From positions 245,066 through 309,065 of the forward strand of contig JAUQPH010000002.1 in assembly GCA_030550455.1 (NCBI GenBank): 64,000 bases of DNA, in the 5' to 3' direction. The translations under genes and the position numbers were made by a program. Below are positions 53,206 to 62,442 of the stretch, one piece after another; within the stretch, counting starts at the first letter, position 1, and each line of letters opens with the position of its first letter. Source of the stretch: Thermoproteota archaeon. GTDB lineage: Archaea > Thermoproteota > Thermoprotei_A > Sulfolobales > NBVN01. A model generated the notes under the pieces. The model was not told where the DNA came from, searched no databases, and was given only the letters and a program-made list of their open reading frames with translations.

Positions 53206-55545
53206 CTAGTCACCTCCCTTGAGGGCTTTAAGCACTTTTTCGGGAGTTATCGGAATCTCGTAGAACCTAATGCCGATAGCATTATAGATGGCATTAGCAA
53301 CAGCAGCGATTACCGGGTTCGACGCCGCCTCTCCAAGACCTTTAGCACCGAAAGGTCCGTAGGGCTCGTAGGTAGACGCAAAGACTACTTTAAAGCTCTC
53401 ATCGTCCGGAAGGTCCATAATTGTGGGTAACTTGTAGTCGGATAGACTTAGCCTGTGTGCTGGCACACCATCTTCTAAGTAAACCACTTCGTCTCCTACG
53501 GCCCAGCTCCACCCTATAGCAAAGCCCCCGTGGATTTGACCAGCCGCTAACTCAGGACTAATAACTGTACCGATGTCGGCCCCAGCCACAACTCTAACGG
53601 GTTTAATAATTCCGGTTTCAGTATCTACTTCAACTTCAACGAAATACACTGTAAAGCTGGGTGGAGCTACAGTCGCTCTGTAGCTAACCGAAGCCGATAT
53701 AGAACCCCAATTCCTTTGCCAAGCGACTCTAGCTACTTCACTCAAGGAAATTCTCTTCTCCGGAGCCCCTTCAACAAATATAACGGCGTCATTTAATTCC
53801 TTATCGTACTGGACCCTCAAGGCTTCTGGGCTAACAGCATCTAGTATTCTGGCAGCATATTCCAGAATCTTCTTTTTTACCTCTGAAGCAGCTCTCCTGG
53901 CAGCCTCACCACCGGCAAAAACCCCTCTAGAGGCGTGCGTGCAAACATCGTAAACGGTTGTCGAGCTGCTCGACCATACTATTCTTATCTTACTTGGCGG
54001 AATCTTCAGTTCCTCAGCAATGATCTTGGCGTGGGCATCTAGAGTCCCACCACCATGATCCTGGAGAGCTGTTATATAGTCGATCGTCCCGTCCTCGTTT
54101 ACCTTAATTATAGCGCCTGTGTAATCTATAACGGCACCCGAGAGAGGGCCTCCAGCTCCTGAAGTATGAAAACCTCTTCCAACACCGATACCTCTTCTAT
54201 ACCTACCGGTCTTTTCTTTGGGGTTTCCCCTATTTTTCCAGCCTATGAGCTCTGAGCATTTACTTGTTAGCTCTGGGACACCGTCGCTTCTAATAATAGA
54301 CCTCACTGTAGGACCCTGACCCCAGAAGATCTCGCCCTTCCCTCTATAGTTTATCAACCTGAAATCAAGAGGATCGATTCTCAGTTCTTCAGCTATCTCA
54401 TCTATTACCGTCTCGACCGCCCAAGTGATTTCTGGGGCACCATAGCCACGTATAGCACAAGAAGGTACCTTATTTGTGTAAACTGCCTTACCGTGATACC
54501 TTAATGCCTTCCACTTATACAGTGAGACGAACCAGCCTAAGCTAGCGCCGAGGAGTGGATAAGCTTGTATTTGATGAGCACCTATATCAACGATATTCTC
54601 TAACTCTCCGAATGTGATTATACCCTCGCGAGTGGCACCGGCTCTAACCTTCATATAGAACTCGTAGCTTGTGTGATCATGAACCATGTCTTCTTCTCGA
54701 GTCAGTACTAGCTTTACTGGTTTCCTAGATTTAAGGCACAAACCTACAGCTATTAGAGTTACCAAGTTTGTGTGGATGCTAGACCCGAAACCTCCACCTA
54801 TTGGTATCTTCTTTACCTCTATCTTGTTCATAGGTATTCCATAAACTTGCGAGATCAGTATCTTTGTGTTGTGGATGGTTTGTGTCGTAGTCCACACAAT
54901 TAGAGACCCGTCTGCCTCTAGCTTACAGACAGCCCCTTTAGGTTCCAATTGCGCATGATATCTTCTAGAGGCATGGAACTTTCTCTCCACAATAACGCTA
55001 GATTTCTTCTCCTCTGTTTCTAAATCACCCTCGGAATACTTGAGCTCAGCAGCAACGTTATTTCTAACCTCTATCCACTGTCTTCCTCTCTGTACTCTAT
55101 CGTGAATGGGTCTGGCGCTTGGTGACATAGCCTTAAACGGGTCTAATAAGGGTTCATAAACTTCCTCAAACTCTACTCTTAAAGCCTCAAGAGCTCTCTG
55201 AGCTAGGTCTTCTGAAGCCGCTGCTACAGCAGCTATTGGTTCACCAACGTAGCGGGGTGATTTAGTCAGGATTCTCCAGTCTTTAAATGTATCTTCCTCT
55301 ATGCTAACAAGCCTGGGATTAAACAATACGTTAGGAACATCCTCCGGAGTTAGAACTACAGCCCCCATGGCTTCAGCTAGAGAGCTATCAATTCTTCCAA
55401 CTCTGGCAAAAGCATAAGGACTCTTGAGTATTCTCCCATATAGCATCCCCGGGATCTCTATGTCGAAAGTGAACTCAATAAGCCCAGACGCTTTGGCGAA
55501 GCCGTCATGGCGTGGTAGGCTTTTTCCTATAAACTCAAACACCAC
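53206..55545 (-). CDS. Molybdenum hydroxylase large subunit (CoxL/XdhB type)
   Basis: The 779-residue protein binds the molybdopterin cofactor and substrate. It has SPYAFARVGRIDSS, GGGFGSS, RGYGAPEITWAVE and the catalytic glutamate in GAKGLGEAASNP near the C-terminus. The AYXCSFR loop that marks true CO dehydrogenases is absent, so it hydroxylates another substrate: an aldehyde, purine or other N-heterocycle. Linkage to an amidohydrolase and XdhC favours a heterocycle. Its promoter side is bounded by a small element at 55584. Confidence 0.93.
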   Translation of the reverse strand: MVFEFIGKSLPRHDGFAKASGLIEFTFDIEIPGMLYGRILKSPYAFARVGRIDSSLAEAMGAVVLTPEDVPNVLFNPRLVSIEEDTFKDWRILTKSPRYVGEPIAAVAAASEDLAQRALEALRVEFEEVYEPLLDPFKAMSPSARPIHDRVQRGRQWIEVRNNVAAELKYSEGDLETEEKKSSVIVERKFHASRRYHAQLEPKGAVCKLEADGSLIVWTTTQTIHNTKILISQVYGIPMNKIEVKKIPIGGGFGSSIHTNLVTLIAVGLCLKSRKPVKLVLTREEDMVHDHTSYEFYMKVRAGATREGIITFGELENIVDIGAHQIQAYPLLGASLGWFVSLYKWKALRYHGKAVYTNKVPSCAIRGYGAPEITWAVETVIDEIAEELRIDPLDFRLINYRGKGEIFWGQGPTVRSIIRSDGVPELTSKCSELIGWKNRGNPKEKTGRYRRGIGVGRGFHTSGAGGPLSGAVIDYTGAIIKVNEDGTIDYITALQDHGGGTLDAHAKIIAEELKIPPSKIRIVWSSSSTTVYDVCTHASRGVFAGGEAARRAASEVKKKILEYAARILDAVSPEALRVQYDKELNDAVIFVEGAPEKRISLSEVARVAWQRNWGSISASVSYRATVAPPSFTVYFVEVEVDTETGIIKPVRVVAGADIGTVISPELAAGQIHGGFAIGWSWAVGDEVVYLEDGVPAHRLSLSDYKLPTIMDLPDDESFKVVFASTYEPYGPFGAKGLGEAASNPVIAAVANAIYNAIGIRFYEIPITPEKVLKALKGGD

Positions 55546-55583
55546 CTTCCCCTATAGGTAGTTAGTTATCTTTAAGATAAAAA

Positions 55584-55866
55584 GCCTCGTGAAACTGTTT
55601 AGTTTTTCATATCTGTTCGTATCGGTTGGTATTTATAGAAACGCTTATAAACACCTTATACAGTGATATACGCGGAGGTACTTCGATGAGGGATCGAGAG
55701 CTGTTTGATAGTGTAGATGGTGGCTCTCCCCGAGACACAGCAAGATGTGGGGTGCCCGGGGTCACCCTGAACGCCCCCAAGGGTGATGCAAACCCAAGAC
55801 CAATGCGGGGGAAAGAGATGAGGCGATGAAATCAACCAATATAAACCTGCATCAGAGCTGAACCCC
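55584..55866 (+). mobile_element. TnpB-associated small element (guide-RNA cassette type), copy 4
   Basis: It begins GCCTCGTGAAACTGTTTAG, carries a TATA box GCTTATAAAC (55643-55652), a hairpin (GAGAGC to GGCTCTC), and the right-end body ending GAGCTGAACCCC. It is over 90% alike by eye to the copy at 57279 and lies in the same orientation. A transcript would start near 55674. The flanking guide would read GGAGCTAATATTTAGC. It sits between the molybdenum hydroxylase and amidohydrolase promoters. Confidence 0.8.
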
Positions 55867-55911
55867 GGAGCTAATATTTAGCATGTACAGTAAGTCTCGA
55901 GATGATGTGGC

Positions 55912-57258
55912 ATGGGGGTTTTGCTTAGGGGTGGTGCTATAGTACTTAGGGACACCCTTATTGAGGCGGACGTCCTAATAGAGGATGGTAAGATAAGGAA
56001 AGTCGGGAAATCTATTGACTCAGGTTATTCTAAGACTGTGGATTTACGTGGTAAGCTCATTATGCCTGGAGCCGTTGACCCCCACTTACACGGAAGAGAA
56101 CCTGGGTTGGAGTACAAAGACGATTTTCTTCACACCTCTAAAGCAGCTCTTCTAGGAGGTGTAACTACAGTACTTGAAATGCCTAACACGATTCCCCCAG
56201 TGGATAGCCCCTCTAAACTCCTAGATAAGAAGTCCATCTTGTCTAGCAAGTCTTACGTAGATTTCGGTCTTTACGCAGTGCTTTACGACTATGCTGATGA
56301 TCCGGGTCTCCTGGACTCAAGGATAGTAGAGTTAGTAGAGAGTGGTGCCTTAGCGTTCAAAGCCTTTATGGCTCAAACTACTGGGAACCTCCCCCCACCT
56401 AGCTTCATGACTATTCACAGAGCACTAGAGCTCTCCAAGAAGCTAGGTTACACGGTAGTCTTTCATGCTGAAGACAGAAGTTGCGTCGAGTTCTTTACGT
56501 TCAGGGCAAGGAAGGAGGGAAAAGGAGGTCTTCGGGGATATAGTGAAGCCAGACCCCCACTCTGCGAGGAGTTAAGTATAGGATACATAGTGTCTATAGC
56601 TGAAGCAACCAACGGAAGAGCTTACATAGCTCATCTCAGTACCGCCTCAGCCCTAGGAGTTATAAGCAAGCACAAGAAAGCTTCGGCGGGCATTTACGTT
56701 GAAGTGACACCAACATACTTGTTCTTCGACTACGACAAGCACGAGAGTCTCGGTGCTCTGGTTAAGGTAAATCCACCTATAAGAGACTATAAGAATAGGG
56801 TGAGACTTTGGGCAGCTCTAGCTAGAGGATTAATTGATGTTGTAGCATCAGATCATGCGCCACACGCTGAACACGAAAAGAAAGGTGACTTTTGGGAAGC
56901 AGCAGCTGGGGTAGCATCAGTGCAGCACCTACTTCCCCTCATGCTAACATCAGCTTTAGACGGGTTCATACCTTTAGGTAAGGTTGTTGAGCTATGTTCT
57001 GAGAACCCCGCTAAAATATTCGGTCTCTACCCTACGAAGGGCTCACTACTGCCTGGGGCAGATGCTGACATAGTCGCAGTAGACCCTGCGGCTGAATTCG
57101 TAGTCGAGAAAGAATCTCTAGCATATAAAAACAAGCTTAGTCCCTACACGGGATGGAAGCTTAGGGGACGTATAGATAAGGTATTTCTTAGGGGGGAGCT
57201 CGTAGTAGACGGAGGCAATATCGTAGTAGAAAGACCTACTGGTAAAGCTCTAAGGTAG
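55912..57258 (+). CDS. Cyclic amidohydrolase (dihydroorotase/allantoinase/hydantoinase family)
   Basis: This enzyme hydrolyses a cyclic amide or ureide. The 448 residues contain a full binuclear metal site: DPHLHGREPG, the bridging lysine in AFKAFMAQ, histidines in VVFHAED and IAHLSTA, and the aspartate in VASDHAPH. It fits dihydroorotase class I or allantoinase about equally. No pyrimidine genes are nearby, whereas a molybdenum hydroxylase and XdhC flank it, which favours a purine or ureide route. It starts at ATG or GTG near 55912. Confidence 0.9.
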   Translation: MGVLLRGGAIVLRDTLIEADVLIEDGKIRKVGKSIDSGYSKTVDLRGKLIMPGAVDPHLHGREPGLEYKDDFLHTSKAALLGGVTTVLEMPNTIPPVDSPSKLLDKKSILSSKSYVDFGLYAVLYDYADDPGLLDSRIVELVESGALAFKAFMAQTTGNLPPPSFMTIHRALELSKKLGYTVVFHAEDRSCVEFFTFRARKEGKGGLRGYSEARPPLCEELSIGYIVSIAEATNGRAYIAHLSTASALGVISKHKKASAGIYVEVTPTYLFFDYDKHESLGALVKVNPPIRDYKNRVRLWAALARGLIDVVASDHAPHAEHEKKGDFWEAAAGVASVQHLLPLMLTSALDGFIPLGKVVELCSENPAKIFGLYPTKGSLLPGADADIVAVDPAAEFVVEKESLAYKNKLSPYTGWKLRGRIDKVFLRGELVVDGGNIVVERPTGKALR

Positions 57259-57278
57259 TAACTAACTCGGTGAGTAAA

Positions 57279-57560
57279 GCCTCGTGAAACTGTTTAGTTT
57301 TTCATATCTGTTCGTATCGGTTGATATTGATAGAAACGCTTATAAACACCTTATATAGTGATATACGTGGAGGTACTTCGATGAGGGATCGAGAGCCGCT
57401 TGATAATGTAGATGGTGGCTCTCCCCGAGACATCTAAGATGTGGGGTGCTAGGGGTCGCCCTGAACGCCCCCAAGCCCGATGAAAACCCGAGTGGAATGC
57501 GGGGGAAAGAGATGAGGCAATGAAATCAACCAATATAAACCTATACCAGAGCTGAACCCC
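57279..57560 (+). mobile_element. TnpB-associated small element (guide-RNA cassette type), copy 5
   Basis: It has the same layout as the copy at 55584: GCCTCGTGAAACTGTTTAG, TATA box GCTTATAAAC (57338-57347), hairpin GAGAGCC...GGCTCTC, and a right end whose last 130 bp match the TnpB element most closely of all. The flanking guide would read ATCAAATCGTATCGAG. The remainder of the gap (57561-57717) shows no gene. Confidence 0.8.
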
Positions 57561-57717
57561 ATCAAATCGTATCGAGTCTTTCTGATCTCGAATTCTTGAA
57601 GTAGCTATTTTTCACACATAGATTTACCGAGTAGCTCGACCTCTCATCGATATGTGCATACCATACAGACGTCTAAGCTAACGTCTGGGGAAGCCTGGTT
57701 GCTTTAGTGTTATTTTT

Positions 57718-58608
57718 ATGCGGTTAAGTAAACTTATGGGATTGGTAGACTTGGAGGATGTTATACTTGTCTCAACGATAATGGACTACCTAAAGAAAGG
57801 AATGAAGGTTGCTCTTTGTGAGGTAGTACATAAAGAAGGTTCGGCCCCTAGGGATGTAGGGGCTAAGATGGTCGTTGGTGAAGATGGGTTTAAGGTGGGG
57901 ACTATCGGTGGCGGTTCATTTGAGTCAGAGCTTGTATCGGATGCCCTTAAAGCTATAGCGGAAGGTAAGTCAAAATTGGTGAAGTACTCGTTTACTGGTA
58001 AACCAGTTGAAGGAGCTAAAGATACTGGGTTAATGTGTGGCGGGGTCCTCTGGGTCTTTATAGACGTTTTTATGCCGACTCAGAGAGCTCTAGTTATTGG
58101 CTTAGGGAATGTCGGTAGACCTCTATCCTACATCTTAAAGCTGATGGGCTTCGAAGTTCACGCTTTAGATACCGATAAAGAAGCAGAAAAAATAGCTAGA
58201 GACTTGGGCTTATCGTCCATCTTTGTTGGAGCTATAGAGGAGATAGCTACTAGAATTCGTGAGACAGTAGGAAGAGGAGATCATGTGTTCGTAGTCTACG
58301 GAGACGTACACGCAGACTATGTTTTTGTTAAAGAATCTCTTAAAACAGAAGCAAGCACTATCTGGTTACTAGGGAGCAGGAGGAAGGTGACTGAGTTTGT
58401 TAGGAAACTGATCTTGGAGGGTTTTAGTTCTGAGGACATAGTTAAGAGATTAAGGGCTCCGATAGGTATAGATATAGGAGCCGATACTCCGGAGGAAGTG
58501 GCCATAAGCATAGCGGCTGAGTTGGTGGTCTTAAGGCGCGGTGCTAATGTTAAGAGCCTCAACATAGTGCCTCAGCTAGTAGCAGAACTTCAGCGAAGTA
58601 ACACCTAA
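57718..58608 (+). CDS. xdhC: XdhC/CoxI-family molybdenum cofactor maturation factor
   Basis: XdhC proteins bind molybdenum cofactor and insert the sulfur ligand needed by xanthine dehydrogenase-type enzymes. This 296-residue protein has the N-terminal domain with CEVVHKEGSAPRDVGAKMVV, GTIGGGSFE and the conserved cysteine in GLMCGG, then a Rossmann domain starting VIGLGNVGRPL. It is very likely the maturation factor for the enzyme at 51846-55545. Confidence 0.92.
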   Translation: MRLSKLMGLVDLEDVILVSTIMDYLKKGMKVALCEVVHKEGSAPRDVGAKMVVGEDGFKVGTIGGGSFESELVSDALKAIAEGKSKLVKYSFTGKPVEGAKDTGLMCGGVLWVFIDVFMPTQRALVIGLGNVGRPLSYILKLMGFEVHALDTDKEAEKIARDLGLSSIFVGAIEEIATRIRETVGRGDHVFVVYGDVHADYVFVKESLKTEASTIWLLGSRRKVTEFVRKLILEGFSSEDIVKRLRAPIGIDIGADTPEEVAISIAAELVVLRRGANVKSLNIVPQLVAELQRSNT

Positions 58609-58695
58609 CCTATACTTTAACTCGTTCTGTGTCGCTAGAGTACGCAATCAACTTAATAGGTACTTTACTAACTCTACTGGTGGATAGAGAATATA

Positions 58696-59766
58696 ATGGT
58701 AGGCTTTAAGCGATCAAAAGAGAGGTTTGTGTCCCTATCCTGGTTTTTAATACTCATAGTAGTGATGTTCTTTCCGCTTACTGTTTCCGCTAGATCGAGC
58801 CTCGATAGGCACAGTCCTGACTTTCAGCGCCGCATAACTAGCTACGGTGATGTCTGGACCCAGCAGGAGATTTCAACTCTCGCAGAAGTTTTAAATAGCT
58901 TAAAGCAGTATGGTGTAACATACGTCTCTAACGCCGTCAGCAACTCCAGGGAAGCTTTGAGTATGTTGATCGCTAAACTTCAACTCGTCGACGAAAGACT
59001 TTCTCTAGCTCTAAGGAGCTTACTGGGTTTATCTAGGGACCTCCCCGAGGACTTGGCTTTGAAGATAGGTAACGTATCTATCGACAGTAAGAACGCTAGT
59101 CGATTGATTAGAGTGATAAACCATCTCTATTCCAATGGAGAACTAAGTGGTGTCGACTATTTAGTGCTTATAGGACATATAGCTAACGAGCTCAAAGAGG
59201 ATTACGTTGAAGACCCTGAAACTTTTACTAACGTGCGGAAGGCCGTCGAAGAGATCTCCTCTATTATCACAAAGGCAGTTGTTTCACCCCTCCCAGAGCC
59301 AAGTATATCTAGTAAGTATAGGGGGGCAACGCTTTTGGTTAAACTTACCGAAGTACCTAAACCCATCGTAATAGCCGTTTTATTAGTTGTTTTCACGCCT
59401 CTTGCTACTCACGCCTCTCTTAGCTTGCGTACACGCACACACTATTCTAAGCTTTTACGTAAAGCTCAGCTAACTTCAGACTTAATTGTTTCTAGCCTCG
59501 GCTTTCCCGAGGACACTGTTTCAGCGTATTGGCTAGCGGTTAGCATACTCTCTAAAGTAGCTACTATCAATCCATGGGAGACCCACAGGGAGTTTTTATC
59601 TAGGTTGGAAAAAGAACTCAATAACCGGCAGGTACTATCTATCTTTAAGACTCTTACAGATGAGTATGAAAAAGTTCGATTTGCTGGTGAAGCTAGCTCC
59701 CTGAGCCGAAAACAGCTGGTCGAATTGGTGTTGCGTATAGCAGATGAGATTCGATATAGAGATTGA
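58696..59766 (+). CDS. Membrane protein with extracellular helical region and C-terminal DUF4129-like domain
   Basis: The 356 residues include a signal peptide (about 12-32), a helical extracellular region, a membrane helix (IVIAVLLVVFTPLATHASL, about 228-247) and a cytoplasmic domain. In the last, SAYWLAVSILSKVATINPWE followed by THREFLSRL fits DUF4129, which usually accompanies transglutaminase-like membrane systems with MoxR and DUF58 proteins. None of those partners is in the window. It starts at ATG after a short leader. Confidence 0.7.
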   Translation: MVGFKRSKERFVSLSWFLILIVVMFFPLTVSARSSLDRHSPDFQRRITSYGDVWTQQEISTLAEVLNSLKQYGVTYVSNAVSNSREALSMLIAKLQLVDERLSLALRSLLGLSRDLPEDLALKIGNVSIDSKNASRLIRVINHLYSNGELSGVDYLVLIGHIANELKEDYVEDPETFTNVRKAVEEISSIITKAVVSPLPEPSISSKYRGATLLVKLTEVPKPIVIAVLLVVFTPLATHASLSLRTRTHYSKLLRKAQLTSDLIVSSLGFPEDTVSAYWLAVSILSKVATINPWETHREFLSRLEKELNNRQVLSIFKTLTDEYEKVRFAGEASSLSRKQLVELVLRIADEIRYRD

Positions 59767-59862
59767 AGTCTAAACAATTTAAAAGAAACTGAACGCACTT
59801 AAAGCTTAGGTAAGGTACTTTTATATTTGTATCTCCAACTCTTTAATACTGTAGGTGACATT

Positions 59863-61125
59863 ATGAGTTCCTCCGAAGGCTCAGGAGCAGCGTTTGAGCT
59901 AGCCCTGAAACCTGGTAAGAGGCCACTCATGATGTTAGCTGCTACACTTCTTGGAGTAGTTGCCGGATTAGTTATCGGCGAGCCGATTACTTCAATAAAG
60001 TTCCTTGGAGATATATTTCTCTACCTACTTCGATTCGTAGTCGGTCCATTAGTCTTCGTCTCCATAGCTTGGGCTGTTACAACAGTTAAAGTCTATGCGA
60101 GACTTGGCAAAATATTCGGGGGCTTCTTTATCTACTGGCTAATCATGGGCTTTCTAGCTGCTGCTACAGGCTATACTATGGCTAACATTATTCGTCCGGG
60201 AGTTGGATTAAGGCTAGAGGCCCCACCTGGTTGGACTGCTCCACACCCAGCTTCAGCTGTTGATGTATTGATAGGTCTCATACCTAGGAACGTAGTTCAA
60301 CCCTTCTTAGAGCTTAACATGCTGCAGATAATCGTAATGGCTCTTCTAACTGGCTTTGCTATATCATTAACTGGAACTTTCTCACCTGAGACAAAGGAGT
60401 TTCTAGAAAAGCTCTTGAGTGCCGTTCTAGCCGTGATATATAAAATAGTTGACTTCATTCTTTGGTATGCTCCAATAGGTGTGTTCTCTCTAATGTCCAA
60501 CTTAGTTGCCACAGTCGGTGCTATGGGACTCACAGCGGTTGGAGCCATGATCGTAACCCAGTGGGTTAGCTACGGCATAGTGCTCTTCGTGTATCACCCC
60601 ATAATACTCGCAGGCATCCTCAAACTGAATCCTCTAAAGTATTGGAAGAAGATATATCCAGCCATGCTTACAGCTTTTACTACATGCAGTAGCTCAGCAA
60701 CTCTGCCAGTAACTATGAGAGTAACACGAGAACTCGGTGTTCCCGCAGATGCGGCTAACCTGATTCTGCCTATAGCGGCTACAATAAACATGCAGGCAGT
60801 AGCTGCTGAAATGCCGATATACGCTGTCTGGGTATCCCAGATGTACGGAGTAAGTCTGGGTGGTCCTGCTACCTTTATAGCTCTTTTAATGGGAGTTCTA
60901 GGTTCTGCGGCCTGTGCTGGCATTCCGGGTGGTGGGATAATGATAGCTGCTGTGACTATGACTACTCTTGGCCTACCTCTTGAGCCTGTTGGATGGATCG
61001 CCGGGGTTTACACACTTATAGACATGCCGAACACTATGCTGAACGTAACCGGAGACCCCCTAGGAACCTTAGTCGTCAGCAAACTCGTCTTAAAGGACTT
61101 TGATGAGCGGAAGTATAACGCTTAG
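59863..61125 (+). CDS. DAACS-family sodium/dicarboxylate-amino acid symporter with altered binding site
   Basis: The 420-residue carrier has the GltPh-type layout: HP1 TCSSSATLPVTMRV, TM7, HP2 CAGIPGGGIM, and TM8 DMPNTMLNVTGDP. Two hallmark substrate sites differ. The TM7 NMDGT motif reads NMQAV (309-313), and the TM8 arginine that binds an acidic side chain is Asn390. The TM8 aspartates remain. The substrate is therefore probably not aspartate, glutamate or a C4 dicarboxylate, but something neutral. The ATG at 59863 with GGTGA upstream is preferred over 59827. Confidence 0.9.
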   Translation: MSSSEGSGAAFELALKPGKRPLMMLAATLLGVVAGLVIGEPITSIKFLGDIFLYLLRFVVGPLVFVSIAWAVTTVKVYARLGKIFGGFFIYWLIMGFLAAATGYTMANIIRPGVGLRLEAPPGWTAPHPASAVDVLIGLIPRNVVQPFLELNMLQIIVMALLTGFAISLTGTFSPETKEFLEKLLSAVLAVIYKIVDFILWYAPIGVFSLMSNLVATVGAMGLTAVGAMIVTQWVSYGIVLFVYHPIILAGILKLNPLKYWKKIYPAMLTAFTTCSSSATLPVTMRVTRELGVPADAANLILPIAATINMQAVAAEMPIYAVWVSQMYGVSLGGPATFIALLMGVLGSAACAGIPGGGIMIAAVTMTTLGLPLEPVGWIAGVYTLIDMPNTMLNVTGDPLGTLVVSKLVLKDFDERKYNA

Positions 61126-61184
61126 TCTAATTTGTAAAAACTACAACTATATTTTTACCTACGAAGTTTTATGGGTATAGGTTC

Positions 61185-62384
61185 TTGGGTAAAGATAAGA
61201 GAAGAGTGCTTGTAGCAGGTCACATAGGAGTAGGACACGTTCATAGCTACGGAGGCCTTGTTCAAGACGACTCTCTAGGTTTCGCTTCGGTAATAACATT
61301 AATTCGAAAGTTTTACGATGTCGACTTAAGGGTTAGAAAGCTAGTCGTGGAGTCCCCCAAAAAGGTGTGTGTAGAAACCACTGGAGGAGGTGTCGGTTGT
61401 GCTACTCCGAGTAGTGGGTTCACAGAGTTTGAGATCGATATGTTGCGGCAACTCGAGGGCTCCGATGCTTCAATTCCTCATTTATCGGTGCTCAAGGTAT
61501 TTGGAAGAATGCATGGAGGTGGGTGTTCTGAAGCTTCAGTGGCAGTAGAATATGCTTTAGCTGAAGCAGCTTTAGACACTCTCGCCAGGAATATACCGGG
61601 TTTCGCTATCGTAAAGTCCTCGGATTTTGAAGACGTGTTCGGTGGAATTAGTATAAAACTGGAGGAAGGAGATATGATCGCGTTATTAAGCGTTAATGGC
61701 TTTAGGCGTGGGATAGGTCCCGCAGAGGACTTAGAGGGAAATGTGCCACTAGGTCATAAAAAGATGATAATGGAGACTTTAGGCGCCACTAGAGTTCCGT
61801 CTATAGTCATTGAGAGCAAGGCTTACGTACCTCTTCTATCCGACCGCATAGCAGGCTCAACCGTTCTTCTAAGGTACAACATTGAGTACGACAACATCGT
61901 TGTTGCCAGAGAGATCGCCGAAACTCTCAAGCAACTAGGGATAGACTTTCTAGAAACAAGCACGGCGTTCCCCAGATACGTAAAATCCATGGTGGAAGTA
62001 AAGAAGAGTGTTCTCTCAGAGCTCATATCTACCGCTAGTGCTCTATCTTCAGCTACTGCTACTAGAGATAAAGTGCGAATCACGGAACAATTAGTTAAAC
62101 TGGTATGTAGAGACCTTGGAGGTGTTTTCTTTATGAGTGACGACTTAATTGAAGTAGTAGGTTCCGCAGGTCTGGTTCCAGGAACGGGAGCCGTAGTGTC
62201 CATTGCAGTAGATAGGGGTTATATAGAAAATAAGGGGTTGCCTTACGCCACACCCGAAGAATCTTCATTATTAGCTGAAATAGCTGTGAAGGCTTCAAGA
62301 AGGATCCTCACTAATTACGAAGAAGCGATGAGGTTACTCGAAGAGAGATACATAGAAATAAGTGATTACGTTCTCGGTTGGTAA
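61185..62384 (+). CDS. Unknown conserved-looking protein in the amidohydrolase/transporter cluster
   Basis: The 399-residue protein starts VLVAGHIGVGHVHSYGGLVQ and has a conserved-looking GGGVGCATPSSGFTEFE, a glycine-rich GRMHGGGCSEAS, and RGIGPAEDLEGNVPLGHKK. It is soluble and contains several histidines and acidic residues that could bind metal. I do not recognise the family. The position between a transporter and an asparaginase-like hydrolase suggests an enzyme of the same catabolic route. The start is a TTG at 61185, possibly a later GTG. Confidence 0.6.
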   Translation: MGKDKRRVLVAGHIGVGHVHSYGGLVQDDSLGFASVITLIRKFYDVDLRVRKLVVESPKKVCVETTGGGVGCATPSSGFTEFEIDMLRQLEGSDASIPHLSVLKVFGRMHGGGCSEASVAVEYALAEAALDTLARNIPGFAIVKSSDFEDVFGGISIKLEEGDMIALLSVNGFRRGIGPAEDLEGNVPLGHKKMIMETLGATRVPSIVIESKAYVPLLSDRIAGSTVLLRYNIEYDNIVVAREIAETLKQLGIDFLETSTAFPRYVKSMVEVKKSVLSELISTASALSSATATRDKVRITEQLVKLVCRDLGGVFFMSDDLIEVVGSAGLVPGTGAVVSIAVDRGYIENKGLPYATPEESSLLAEIAVKASRRILTNYEEAMRLLEERYIEISDYVLGW

Positions 62385-62442
62385 TTATTTTTCGTGAGAC
62401 TTAGCTCCACCTAAAACGTTAATTTCGGCGCTCTGTAGTTAG

